A DNA stretch of 64,000 nucleotides from Cinnamomum chago (taxonomy: Eukaryota > Streptophyta > Magnoliopsida > Laurales > Lauraceae): assembly GCA_038049695.1 (NCBI GenBank), contig CP142452.1:68763501-68827500 (forward strand), written 5' to 3'. Under the pieces are notes generated by a model. That model was not told the DNA's origin and did not search any database. It saw only the letters and a program-made list of their open reading frames with translations. Below, piece by piece: positions 34,848 through 45,796 of this stretch (its first letter is position 1; each line of letters starts with the position of its first letter). Both the position numbers and the translations under genes were made by a program.

Positions 34848-36845
34848 TTTTGTTGACAGCACTTTGACAATTGATTTGGAAAAGACTTGTGATCATGTTG
34901 AGTGGGTCTCCTACTCGTCTATTCAAAGCATCGAGAGGTCTTCAACTGAATGACCTTCCATCTCCATTCTTTTTCACTATTGTAGTGGAAGTTATGTGTG
35001 CTCTTCTTTCTTAAGAAGGAGCTTAGTGAACAACGTAATAATTTATATCAACATCCGTCTTGAACATGAAGCTATTTGAATTCAAACACCAATAGATAGA
35101 TAGACTAGATAGAGGAGGTGCTCTGATGCCCTATTAATAAGTAGTAATGCCAACGCTTGAGCTGTTTGTGAATGACATAACAATTTACATCAACAGACAC
35201 AATCCTGTTCAGCTTGGCAAAGTGGGAGGAAGTTTCTATATTGAGCAAAATATTGAGATGTTTTCGGTTAATCTTGGCTTTGAAGATCAATTTCTCCGAA
35301 AATAGTTTAGGAGTGGGCACTCAATGTGGTCCATCCAACCCTTTTCACAGGTTTCTTTATAGGTCAAGTCATCTTCTTATTTAGAATATGAGTTTACCTA
35401 GTTAGAATTTGTGGGACCCTGAAATAGAAAACTTGGAAAGGAAGGCCATGTTTGGGACCACTAGTATATTTCTTAAAGACCATTCAATATAGACCCATAC
35501 AAAAAAGAGCCATAGAAAAAAGAGGCTAAAATATATTAAAAAAAAGAATGCAAGGGTCTATGCCAAATAGACATTTTTATATCATTGGTTGAGAGTTTTT
35601 CTATATATTTCTTGAGATTCACAAGGTATAAGGCCATGGAAATTGACCATATGGATGTACTCAGCCTTCCAAAGAGATCTCACAGCTTGGATCTTGTGTT
35701 TGGGGCCCCCATAATCCATAAAATTATACCTAATGACTCACTTTTTTGCACATATTTATAGATTGGTGATGATCCAACGGGTGAAATTTGTTCTAACTGT
35801 CATGTTTGATATTGTGAACATTACTAATGGTTTAGATCTTATTTTACACGCTTCTAAATAAATAAAAAAAATTAAAACAGTTTACTGCTCATGGACAAGT
35901 ACAATATTGAGCATAATACATCAATGGTTATTTTTTTGCACATATCTCGAGATTCACAAGGTATTATGTGATCAAATTTGACCACATATATAGCTATTTT
36001 CAGCCTCCCAAACATATCCAACGGTTTTGATCTTGTGTTTGGGGCCCACATATCATAACAAATTATATCCAATGACTCACAGTTTGTGACACATCTCGAG
36101 ATTGGTGATGATTCAACGGCTAAGATTTGGTTACATGACCATGTTTGACCTTGTGAACATTTTCAACGGTTTGGATCTTGATTGGGCCTCTTAGATTTGG
36201 AGAAAAAAATGGCAAAAGGGGGTTGGGCGTGATTATGCATAAATATTGTAGCTCCGCCTCTTCTTTTTTCCCTCTATTTCTCAACTACCTCATCAAAGGG
36301 GCTGTGGAAAGTAGAGTCATTGCCTCTACTTCTCCAAGAGGCTTGAAAGGTGGGGCCAAACATTCAATTTTTTCAAACCTCTATCCAATTTTAGAGAAAT
36401 AGAGAAATAGAGGAAAGAATTAGACCTCCCAAACATGCACGAAGTTATCTAGGTAGAAGAGGCAAGACCTATCTCTTGGAGATATGTTATCTAAATTAAA
36501 GCAAGGCTCACTAACCTACTAGTGTAGTAAATGCCTTTATTTAAGATGTTGATAAAGGTGAAGGATAGTTAAATCACATTCAGAGAAATCTCCTTTCGGG
36601 AAGAACAAAATGAGGGGAAGAAATTACATGATCTCATGACATGGAGCGAGGCAGTGAAATCTACGCTTTTGGTGTCTTGGACATGGAAAGTATAGGGCAC
36701 CAAAATTAGGATTTGCTTGCAAAATGGTGGAGATTAGGCAAGGAGAGGGAGGTTTTGCAAAGAAGAATCATTGTATCCAATTTTGAAGAGGACAAGTGAG
36801 GTTGGGTTCTCTTGGTATAGAAGGTTGGGATGCTGAAGAGTGATT
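34848..36845 (+). pseudogene. LINE-1-like reverse transcriptase fragment, decayed and interrupted
   Basis: Translated pieces match the later part of plant L1 reverse transcriptases as I remember them: DLEKTCDHVEW (34,855 region), GSPTRLFKASRGLQ and PSPFFFTIVVEV (34,900-35,010), then past the inserted element LAKWWRLGKEREVLQRRIIVS (36,715-36,775). Stops and frame changes occur throughout, and about 98 bp present in copy 2 are missing between CATGTTGAGTGG and TCTCCTACTC. No open frame longer than a fragment remains, and the catalytic YADD-type motif cannot be found. Confidence 0.7.
35445..36440. mobile_element. 996-bp insertion with short TIRs and an internal tandem repeat
   Basis: The other copy of this region (around 63,795-63,805) runs uninterrupted through GGAAAGGAAGTTACC, so the insertion is defined by an empty site. 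The ends are inverted (GGCCATGTTTGGGA and TCCCAAACATGCAC) and flanked by GAAG on both sides. Inside, a unit of about 335 bp (GAGATTCACAAGGTAT..., CTTGTGTTTGGGGCCC, AATGACTCAC...) occurs twice, near 35,600-35,840 and 35,940-36,180. No coding capacity. Confidence 0.75.
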
Positions 36846-36908
36846 TTTTTTTCCCTGAGAATAAGGACAATGCAAAGGAGAAGGTGCTTGCTTAATTAGC
36901 AATGGGTT

Positions 36909-37127
36909 AATTCCAAGGAGTTGACCGAGTAGTCAGGACTACGGTTCCTCCCTCTTCTAGAACTAGAGGTCTTGCTATCGACTCCCGGTTCTCCCTTCTT
37001 CAGGAACCGAAGATTGAGTTTACTTGTGCTACTACCTAGGGGCCACAGTGGTTTTATCTGGCTTCTCTCTAGGCCCGGAGGGAATAGTCCAGCCCAAAGG
37101 ATTGAGAACCCTCTATTAGCAAAAAAA
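36909..37127 (+). mobile_element. SINE-like element with 13-bp target duplication
   Basis: Flanked by ATTAGCAATGGGTT (36,895-36,908) and ATTAGCAATGGTT (37,128-37,140). The 3' half (GGCCCGGAGGGAATAGTCC, AGCCCAAAGGATTGAGAACC) is that of the SINE family at 38,543 and 62,930. The 5' half is different (GACTACGGTTCCTCCCTCTT...), so this is either a diverged subfamily or a chimaera with a different head. Confidence 0.75.
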
Positions 37128-37555
37128 ATTAGCAATGGTTCCAGAGTGACTGTGGGACACAAATTCCTTTTGGTTTGATAGACAAAGCAAAAAAAAAAAC
37201 TTTGGCTTTTTCACCAATGAAAATTTGCATTTATGAGTTTCTTATTGGAAATTTTTTTAGCAGTTTGTCAAACATATTTATGGTTCATACAACAAATCGG
37301 GTATTACTAGATATTATAGGGGGTTTTAGAAATTTCTAGAAGGGCCATGACCACCCCCTGCCCCACTCTAGCTCTGCGCATGCCAGGCCTCCATTGGTTA
37401 TCAGGCATCCATGTGGGCTCAATTGAGACTTTTTTTCATGACAAAAAATGCTTGGACGTTTTGTAGTGAAGTTGTTAGTTCGAATGGTATATTCTTTTTT
37501 AATACTTGACCCCATGATGAATACAATTTGTGCCTCTTTTTTTAATGGGTGATTA

Positions 37556-38312
37556 TGAACACACCACCGGTTTTCCTAAGCACACCTACCTTTTTAAAAA
37601 AAACTTACACATGACGAAAATACCCATAAATTTCGTGAATATTCCATGCATATCTCATGTGCACGGGTATGAAACGCCGTGCACATGATATATGCACGAT
37701 TTTCCCCAGCCGTGCATCTCTTTCTGTACACGGCTCTGAAACTCCGTGCACCCCTTTGTGTACGGTGTTGAAATTGGAAGTACACCTCTCCCTCTCCCTA
37801 CTCTGGCAACCTCTATCCGACCCCGCCGCCAACCCATCTCCCTCTCCTTCCCTCTATTTTAGTAGCCCTGCTGAGGACGATTCTCACGCCAAGCGACACT
37901 AACAAGGGAGGAGGGTTTTTGGTGCCGCGCTTCCGTGCATGCTCGATTTTCCCTCGACTGAACTTCAATGCGAATCCGCTAGTGCAGAAGGACAAAATGA
38001 GAGTTCCGGCACATCTATCACGGCACACCGCGCCAGCACCTGCTAAGGGATTTTGGGCAGGGACCGGTGGCATGCGAGGGGGAGAGAGGAAAAGAGAAAG
38101 GGGGAGGGGGGAGAGGGACAAGGGCTACCAGAGGTGGGCGAGAGAGATAGAGAGAGGGAGAGGGATCGGCAGCGACGGGGTTAGGCGGAGGTGGCCAGAG
38201 CAGGGAACATGAAAGGATAAAGGGAGAGGAGAGTAGAGAAGAGGAGGGTATTTTGGGTATTTTTAAAAAAGTGGGTGGGCTCATCAAAACAAGTGGTGCA
38301 AATAGAATTTCC
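37556..38312. mobile_element. GC-rich TIR element of about 760 bp
   Basis: The left end (ACACACCACCGGTTTTCC, AAGCACACCTACCTTTTTAAAAA) and the right end (TTTTTAAAAAAGTGGGTGGGCTCATC, AAAACAAGTGGTGCAAATA) are inverted and about 45 bp long, with scattered mismatches. The interior is distinctly richer in GC and CpG than the surroundings and includes GTGCACGGGTATGAAACGCCG-like repeats and a GAGAGGG-rich end. Open frames across it are explained by this composition; no domain is recognised. Confidence 0.6.
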
Positions 38313-38542
38313 CTTTTTTAATACATGTAGGCAAGTTGATGCACCCCACTTGTCTTGGAAAAAAAAATACTTATTTGTTGGGCATACCTAGACCATACCA
38401 ATCATGTGTGAGGTAGTAGATGGAAAGATCTTAGTGGGTCATAGGTGCATGTAAAATATCAGTATTTGGTCGTGTTTCCAAATCAACTAACCTGATAGTT
38501 TTTTTTTTTTTTTTTTTTTAATTTAGGTTGGCATGCTGACTA

Positions 38543-38697
38543 ATCCGAAGGGGTAGCTCAGTTGGCCTAGGACTACAGTTTACACCCGGAGGTTGTAGGT
38601 TCGAAATTGCACTACCACACTTGGGCTACAAGGGAGTTTTACCCGGCTTTCCACTGGGCCCGGAGGAATTAGTCCAGCCCAATGGTTCGATCATTCC
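38543..38697 (+). mobile_element. tRNA-derived SINE, first of a tandem pair
   Basis: The tRNA-like head shows an A-box-like GGGTAGCTCAGTTGGCC and a B-box-like GGTTCGAAATTGC, followed by the family body (GGGCTACAAGGGAG, CCCGGAGGAATTAGTCCAGCCC). It abuts a second copy at 38,699 with almost no gap. It lacks a clean cloverleaf, so it is not a functional tRNA gene. Confidence 0.75.
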
Positions 38698-38698
38698 A

Positions 38699-38863
38699 AC
38701 CCCAAGGGATAGCTCAGTTGGCCTAGGACCACGGTTTGTACTCGGAGGTTGTGGGTTCGAAACTGCACAACCACACGGGGGTTACAAGGGGAACTTACCC
38801 GACCTCTGAGCTCGGAGGCATTAGTTCAACTGAAAGGGTTGGAAACCCTCTAATGGCAGCAAA
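38699..38863 (+). mobile_element. tRNA-derived SINE, second of a tandem pair
   Basis: The head reads CCCCAAGGGATAGCTCAGTTGG with a B-box GGGTTCGAAACTGC, then the family body and the end GGAAACCCTCTAATGGCAGC. It runs into a TA microsatellite (38,868-38,886) instead of an A tail. Confidence 0.75.
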
Positions 38864-39461
38864 ATTATATATATATATATATATATGAGATGCTCCTATG
38901 AAAGGGTGTGGGAGAATCGCCATATATATATATATCTAGTTCGATCATCCCCAGATACATGTGTAGTACCAAGGTGTCCAACACTACTAAGGTTGTAAAC
39001 GGGTCGGTTCCGGTCCGGGTCCATGGTGGATCTAGAACCGGAACCATAGGAGAGGGTGGAACCGGATCCAATTTCTTGGCTCTGGACCGAAATCATAACC
39101 ACGTATGGGACGGGTCTGGATCGGGATCCAGATTCGGGTCTAGGTAGAGAATGATATTAAAAAAATATGATTTTTAGGAGAGATTTTAAAAAATTGAGGC
39201 AATGGGTCGGGTCTTGGGTCCAAAGCTCCGAACTAAGGTGGAACTAGACCAAGATCCATTTATTTATCAAGGCCTAAATAAAGGTCCATACCAATTTTCA
39301 ACGAGTCGGAACTTCTGCGTAATAGGAGAATTAAGACTCATTTACATCTCAGAACACTACTCAAGTAACTCAGCCACCGAGCAACCATGGGCCCGTTGTG
39401 TTTTAAATTTTATAATCACTGTATCTGAACTATATTGAAATAATAATTTTCCAAGGAAGCC
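38864..39461. other. Short repeats and upstream region of the PPR gene
   Basis: A TA run (38,868-38,886) is followed by a GGGTCGGTTCCGGTCCGGGT stretch near 39,000-39,020, which appears inverted near 53,640-53,665. The last 250 bp before the ATG at 39,462 are AT-rich, and no TATA box or other element can be singled out. Confidence 0.4.
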
Positions 39462-41258
39462 ATGAAGAGAACACCAAGGTGCTCCCTCCTCAACCAACAT
39501 TCAAATCTTCAAACTCACACAGAATTCATCCACAGGCTCCAAAACTCCCAAGATCTCAAAACAGCCGCCAAGACCCATTCCAACATCTTCAAATCCGGAC
39601 TCTCCAACCACACTTTCACAGCTAATCACCTCCTCAATGCCTACCTCAGATTCAACAAAACCACTGATGCACGCAAACTGTTCGACGAAATGCCCGAAAC
39701 AAATGTTGTATCGTGGACTGCTCTTATGGCTGGATACATCGATGTGGGTGAACCCAAAGAGGCACTCCTGCTCTTTGGTAGAATGGCTGAAGTTCATATT
39801 CAGGCCAATGAATTCACACTTGCCACTGCAATTAACGCTTGCTCCCTTCTTGCAGACCTTGAAACTGGCCGGAAAATTCACACCCGTATCGAGACATTGG
39901 GCCTCTGGTCGAACCTTGTAATTTCATCTGCCCTTATCGATTTGTACGGTAAATCTAATGACGTTGATAATGCCCGGCAGGTTTTTGATCACATGATATG
40001 TAGAAATGTGATTTCTTGGACTTCAATGATTTCAGCCTATGCACAAAATGCACAAGGCGACGATGCGCTCGACCTTTTTCGGGAACTAATTTATGAGAAT
40101 TCATTGGCTTTGGCACCAACCCAATTCACCTTTGCCAGTGTTATCAATGCATGTGCTAGTTTGGGCAGATTAGTCGCCGGGAAAACAGTTCATCTTGCTG
40201 TGATCCGTCGCTGCCATGTTGTTAACGATGTTGTTGCGAGTGCACTTGTTGACATGTATGCAAAATGTGGGTGCATTGATTATTCCGATAAGGTCTTTCG
40301 GCAGATCCTGCAACCTTCTGTGATCCCGTTTACGTCGATGATTGTAGGGGCAGCAAAGCACGGGCTAGGGAAGCACTCTCTCCATCTGTTTGATGAAATG
40401 CTTGCCAGAGGAATTAGACCAAACAATGTCACCTTGGTGGGTGTCTTGTATGCCTGTAGTCACTCAGGTCTCATCGATATTGGCCTCTACCACTTCAATT
40501 CTATGCAAGAAAAGCATGCAATAGCACCCGATGCAAGACACTATACGTGTGTGATCGACATGCTTGGTCGTGCAGGGCGTCTTGATGAGGCATATAAACT
40601 GTCGATGGAGAATGTTCCACCGGGAGGAGTTGATGCAGCGCTAATGTGGGGCACATTACTGTCAGCATGTAGGAACCACGGTAGACTAGAGCTTGCAGTC
40701 AAGGCCGGCAAGAGGTTACTAGAATTGAACCAACAAGTAGCATCCACATATGTGACAATGTCAAACATGTACGCATCAATAGGAAGGTGGGAGAATGCTC
40801 AAGGAATCCGGTTAGAGATGAAGCGGCGGGGGGTTAGAAAGGAACCTGGGTGCAGCTGGGTTGAGGTGAGAAACTCGACATATGTGTTCTACGCCGGAGA
40901 TCTGTCGTCGTGCACACATGGAAGTGAGATTGCGCAACTGCTGAGTGACTTGGAGGTGAGGATGAAGGAGAGAGGATATGTGGGTGGTAGCAGTGGGCTG
41001 GTGTTTGTTGATGTTGAGGAAGAGGCCAAACAGGGGGTGGTGGGCCTGCATAGTGAGAGGTTGGCTTTGGGGTTTGGATTGATAAATATTCCAAAAGGGG
41101 TGACTATCAGAGTGATGAAGAACTTGAGGATGTGTGGAGATTGTCATGAGGCTTTCAAGTTGATAAGTGAAATTGTTGTGAGGGATTTTGTGGTGAGGGA
41201 TGTGAATAGATTTCATCACTTCAGAGATGGATCCTGCACTTGTGGGGACTACTGGTAG
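39462..41258 (+). CDS. Pentatricopeptide repeat protein, PLS class with E and DYW domains
   Basis: A single 598-codon exon, intact from ATG to TAG. PPR motifs of P, L and S types fill about residues 30-365 (for example NVVSWTALMAGY and VDMYAKCGCI), followed by the E region and a DYW deaminase domain starting at the PG box EPGCSWVEV (461-469) and ending with the terminal DYW (596-598). The deaminase signature is complete: HSE at 530-532 and CGDC at 558-561, with HHF...CTCGDYW at the end. Such proteins bind specific organellar transcripts and convert C to U. The N-terminus lacks strong features but would be expected to target mitochondria or plastids. The layout resembles Arabidopsis At4g15720. 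The lack of introns and full-length frame argue for function. Confidence 0.95.
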   Translation: MKRTPRCSLLNQHSNLQTHTEFIHRLQNSQDLKTAAKTHSNIFKSGLSNHTFTANHLLNAYLRFNKTTDARKLFDEMPETNVVSWTALMAGYIDVGEPKEALLLFGRMAEVHIQANEFTLATAINACSLLADLETGRKIHTRIETLGLWSNLVISSALIDLYGKSNDVDNARQVFDHMICRNVISWTSMISAYAQNAQGDDALDLFRELIYENSLALAPTQFTFASVINACASLGRLVAGKTVHLAVIRRCHVVNDVVASALVDMYAKCGCIDYSDKVFRQILQPSVIPFTSMIVGAAKHGLGKHSLHLFDEMLARGIRPNNVTLVGVLYACSHSGLIDIGLYHFNSMQEKHAIAPDARHYTCVIDMLGRAGRLDEAYKLSMENVPPGGVDAALMWGTLLSACRNHGRLELAVKAGKRLLELNQQVASTYVTMSNMYASIGRWENAQGIRLEMKRRGVRKEPGCSWVEVRNSTYVFYAGDLSSCTHGSEIAQLLSDLEVRMKERGYVGGSSGLVFVDVEEEAKQGVVGLHSERLALGFGLINIPKGVTIRVMKNLRMCGDCHEAFKLISEIVVRDFVVRDVNRFHHFRDGSCTCGDYW

Positions 41259-41364
41259 CAATTTTTTTCTCACCATATGAAATGCTATTTGGTAATCTAA
41301 TACATAAGATCCTTTGTATGATATATTTATTCTTGTAAAATGAAATATCAGGAGATCAGGTCTC

Positions 41365-42117
41365 CATTAGTTAAAAAATTGCTCTCTGAGTCTCATGCAA
41401 CACCAGCAGCTGGCCACTCAGGTACTCTTTGCACTTATAAACGCCTAGCAAGGGCCTTCTATTGGGTGGGAATGAAACGCAGGGTCTGAGACTTTGTTGC
41501 CTTTTGTGATACATGCCAACGCAACAAATCAGGAACACTCTCACCACCAGGCTCCCTGCAACCATTACTGATCCCTAATCTTATTTGGGCTACCTCATTT
41601 GCATGGTAAAACTATGATTATTGTCATTGTTGATAGTTTGTTTAAGTATGCCCATTTTGTGGCTTTATCACACCCATTCACAGCAGCGGTGCTAGCACAG
41701 GTTTTTGTTAAGGAAATTGCGAGACTCCATGGTATGCCCAAAACTGTTGTTAGCAATTGCGACAAGTCTTTCTTAGCTAATCTTGGCAAGAGTTCTTTAG
41801 ATTGCAAGGAACTGAATTATGCATGAGTAGAGCGTATCATTCACAATCTGACGAGCAAATTGAGATGGTCAATAGTTGCTTGGAAACATATTTACACTGT
41901 TTTGCAAGTACTCAACCCAAACGTTGGACCAAGTGGCTGCCTTGGGCAGAATGGTAGTAGAATACCACCATCCAAGGGCCAATCCAATCCCTTTGAAACA
42001 GTATATGGACGACCTCCACCCATGGTCATGTCTTTTACACCAGGAGATACTGCCTTGGCACTTTTGGATACTGCACTTCAAGACCGTGATCAGGTCCTTC
42101 ATCACGAACTGCCTCCA
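41365..42117 (+). pseudogene. Ty3/gypsy integrase fragment, decayed
   Basis: Translation in shifting frames gives the integrase zinc-binding segment (HATPAAGHSG, then CDTCQRNKS), followed by core pieces (YAHFVALSHPFTAAVLAQVFVKEIARLHG and FETVYGRPPP). A stop interrupts at about 41,488 and frames change several times, with internal material missing around 41,600. It ends abruptly at DRDQVLHHELPPH, where the copied CW gene begins. Its continuation appears to be at 54,625. Confidence 0.8.
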
Positions 42118-44541
42118 CACTAGTACTGGTAACCATCGACACAAGGCAAGAACCAGATCTCGTAATTTTTCACCTAATCATGAAAATTTGAGAGATCGAA
42201 AACACAATTACAGTAAAAAGGTGGAAAAAGTTGCATGATAAGAAAGATTTGATGTAAAACTTGTTTGGTGATGGAAAAAGGGATAATCCGTCAAAAGTTG
42301 GAATGATTGAAAACTCAGATTCTCCTATGTTGACTAACCAGCATATGGATCCAAGCTCCAGAGGTGGAAAGTTGGGTGCTGATTGCAGCAAAGGTGGAGA
42401 GTCAAATCTACTGCACAACCGACGGCAAGTGACCTGTGATGATGAAAAATCAACCAACCAGTTCCTGTCAGAAAGTACTGATCCAGCAGAAGTTGCATCA
42501 GACAGAGGAAAGCTGGTACAGCATCCTCCATCTGGTGATAGACAAGAAATACAGAGTCGCCATCCTCATGGGACACCCACACCACACAAGGGTAGCAGGT
42601 CAGATGTGTTACCTGTTGATGCTTCTAGTAGTGGTGAATTGAAGGAAATGAAGCAGACAAGGAAGTCTAATAGCCAGATTGAGGTCCACCATCGTGTGAG
42701 GCACTCAACTCCTAATAGTGGGATTGTTGGACGGGATCTTGATGCCCCTAGTTTGGCTAAAAAGGATTCTGGTCAGGCTTTTTCAGTTGCCTTGAAAGAA
42801 GCCAAGGATCTAAAACACACTGCCGATCGTTTAGCGGTTCGTTCCTCATTCTGCATTGCACTATATTTGTGCTCTTTTTTTATTTTTTTCTCCGATGCTT
42901 GAAATGTCGTTAGTCTTATAGTACTGATGCTTAATCTTTTGTAGATTGGTGGCTTGGAACTTGATCCATCCCGACCCTCCAACCCGGCCTGTCCCAACCC
43001 TCCTCACCGAGCATGACATTGTTCCAAATCTACCTGATCATTGTACACGTCTTCAAGCTTTGATCAACGACCATGGCATTTCCTACATCTTGACTAATTT
43101 AGATCACATGTACGCATGTTACTAGTGGCAATCTAAGTTCATGCTCCCAGGGTTCATTTTACTGGTTTCCTTTGTTTATTGTTTCACATGTCTTTGTTCT
43201 GCTTATTTCCATCTCAGTTCTGTCAAACCCTGAGAATGAAGGAAGCTAGAATTTAGTATATATTTTACAGTCTATATATTTATCTCCTTAGCTGCGTACT
43301 TCAGATCAAGCTAATGTTGAATTCTTCTTGATATACAGATTTTGTGCCCATGGATACGAAAGATGCAAGGAAATGGCTGCCACTGCTCTAGCATACAAGT
43401 GTATGGAAGTAGCGCACTTGAGGGTCATTTATTCTAAACAGTATATTGCGGGTAAAGATCGGCATGAGCTACAATCAATGCGCAAGTCACTCCACTGGGT
43501 AATTAGGATTAACACCATCCTCAGCAAGATTTTTTCTGCCTTTTTAGCAATTGTTTTTGATAGGCGTAGCAACTGTAGGAATCACAAACATACATTCAAA
43601 TAAATTGGAATATTGAATGATGTGATCTAGACCCACGGGGCTTCTCTCTCTAGTGTACTTAGGATAAGTTCGACCTTTACTGATTTTTTTTTTTAAATAA
43701 AGCAGCTGTTGGAATTTTGTCTAGTGTTAATTCAAATGGAATTTTTGAAATGGTGATATCATAGACGAACAGGATTTTTCCATGGGCTTTTCTGATTTCT
43801 CTGTATATGTGTGTGTCACCGTGTCCCCTCTTTTTTCAATTATTTCTTAACTGGGCTGGACGGATTGATAGCTTTCTTTTTACCCTGTGTTTTAGGTGAG
43901 TCTCCATCACCATCTGCCTCCGATGTGGATAACTTAAATAATCAAGCTACATTAGAAAAAGTGGCTTTAACCAAGGGTGTTATTGCTAGTCGAACTGCTG
44001 GCAACCTCATCGTTACCCCTCATAATTGCTTCAGCATGCAGCGGCTACTCCAATGTGTAAGTTTGTTTGTCGCTGTTCCATTATCAATTTTCCCACAATG
44101 TATAATGAGAGGTCATTGATTTTTTTCTCATTGGACCTTAAGTTTAGCTAAAATGCAACGAACATGGGTATTTATGGAACATGAAAATTGGTTCTTGGAT
44201 GCAACATGAGGCCTGGCATCCCATGTCTCTGCAGATATATTGAACTTCTTAAAATCGATCTATGAGAATTGAGAAGAGAAATGTACTTCGATTCCTTACA
44301 TGCAAAGTTATCTTAATCGATATACATGCTTTATAGAAATCAAGGCTTAAATAGTCTAAAAAGATTACTAAAGTAAATAGTAGATTTTTTTTAATGGTAA
44401 GTAATGTGTAACTTCGCAGAAAAATGATAACATAATGCGAAAAATTAAATTATTTGGTTCACATTTTATGAGCTCTAAGGTGGCTGCTTGTTCAACACAT
44501 ACAATAATAGAAGTATTAGACATGGAATTTTTTCTCCTTTT

Positions 44542-44543
<2 letters not shown>

Positions 44544-44571
<28 letters not shown>
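44544..44571 (+). repeat. (GA)n microsatellite in the pseudogene intron
   Basis: About 14 GA units replace the long A run found at the equivalent place in the intact gene (about 25,195-25,225). Confidence 0.8.
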
Positions 44572-44574
<3 letters not shown>

Positions 44575-45763
44575 TAGTTTTTTGGGAAATGATATTGGCC
44601 ACGGTTATGATAGAAACATACATGCTTTCTATTTTTGGCATCTGAGTAGTTAAAAATGTACTGTTATCTTACCAAACTAAGGGAATACTCAGTTGTGTAA
44701 CAAACTATGGGGGTATATATCAGTTCCCTTGTTTTTTTTTTTCACCTCCAGAAAGTGGAGCATCCTTGTTTCATGGGAGTAGACTTCTTGGCTATATTTG
44801 CACTTTATTCGTATTATTAAAACTATCCTGATCACTGAAGAACACAAATAATTCTCAATATCCAAAGCTATATAGTTTCACTGGACTGCCTGGTAAAAAA
44901 AAAAAACCTTCTATCTATTAATATTGAGAAGAATGTTTAATGATGGACTGGTCTGCAACGTTGAAGTGCTGAACCTAGTGGTGGGCCCACCTTGTTTCAT
45001 GCCAGTTAGTGGCGTCAGGTGGGATTGGAAGGTCTCTTTTAAGATTATTGATGGGGTCCATGTGGGCATGATCTGACATATGATCATATGCTCAAGTGCC
45101 CTAAAGTTTCAATGTTTTGTATGATCTGGTGATTATGACAATCTGTTATAGGCCCCACAATCTGTTCAGTGTTTTAACTGTTAAAACTGTAAGGAGCCTC
45201 AAACAGATAGTCGTGATCATCAGATTCTGCCCTTGTGGGCCGCAGCCCTTAATCCAAAAAATGACTTTACAATGCCATCTGACCTACTTAACGACATGAA
45301 ACAAGGTGGGCCCCACAATTAGGTTTGAAACTTTAAATTTGCAGACTGGTCCATAGCCAAAAGTCACTCTTGGATGTTGATATGAATGAAGCTAGATGCC
45401 CCCTTGGCAAGTAATTTTTTTTTTTCTGGCAACTTTTAGAGGGTCAGAACTCTGAAGTTGACTGTGTTCCCTGCTCACTAAGTATCCCCTGCATCATAAA
45501 CTACTAGTCCCTACTCTTTTTTGTAGTGTGTTCCATTTTTGGCATTTCCAGTAATTATAAGTTGTGTAGGGTGGAGCTTTGTGTTCTTTATCTGCAGGTG
45601 CGCAAACAGCCCATGTAGCAGAGATCCAGACCGTTGCTCTGATTCCCCCCACCATGGGTAGACCATTCCTTAAAGATCTTCCATGGATAGGTTGTAAACT
45701 TGTAATTCTTCTATTAATGACCTGCAAACTGTAGTAGGTTAATGGATGAAAAACAGTGCAAGG

Positions 45764-45764
<1 letters not shown>

Positions 45765-45794
<30 letters not shown>
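45765..45794 (+). repeat. Poly-G run, 30 bases, in the pseudogene
   Basis: The equivalent place in the intact gene (26,436-26,450) has only a short GGAGGGGGGG tract, so the run expanded in this copy, unless it is an assembly error. Confidence 0.65.

Positions 45795-45796
<2 letters not shown>

Larger units (their letters stand above)
33340..36845 (+). repeat. LINE-bearing segment, copy 1 of a dispersed duplication
   Basis: From about 33,340 this region aligns in the same orientation with 61,117-64,000. Shared stretches include CAACTCAATAAT, AGTATATCAATA-like segments, CTTTCCTTCCTTCCCTATCTT and GAGATATGTTATCTAAATTAAAG. Each copy has private insertions: copy 1 holds the 996-bp element at 35,445-36,440, while copy 2 has about 600 extra bases (62,210-62,820) and a SINE. 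The original duplication mechanism is not evident. Confidence 0.75.

Noticed and set aside
37813..38287. Pro/Ser-rich proteins on the minus strand
   Set aside because: They reflect the GAGAGGG-rich interior of a TIR element, with overlapping open frames in several phases.
38551..38620. tRNA gene suggested by A-box and B-box-like motifs (also at 38,708 and 62,938)
   Set aside because: The motifs are followed by a shared non-tRNA body, A-rich tails and target duplications, and no clean cloverleaf or acceptor stem forms. They are SINE heads.
42261..42902. A 213-codon frame in the CW copy taken as a separate gene
   Set aside because: It is the in-frame remainder of exon 7 after a stop, reading into an intron, with no promoter and with its conserved neighbours broken.
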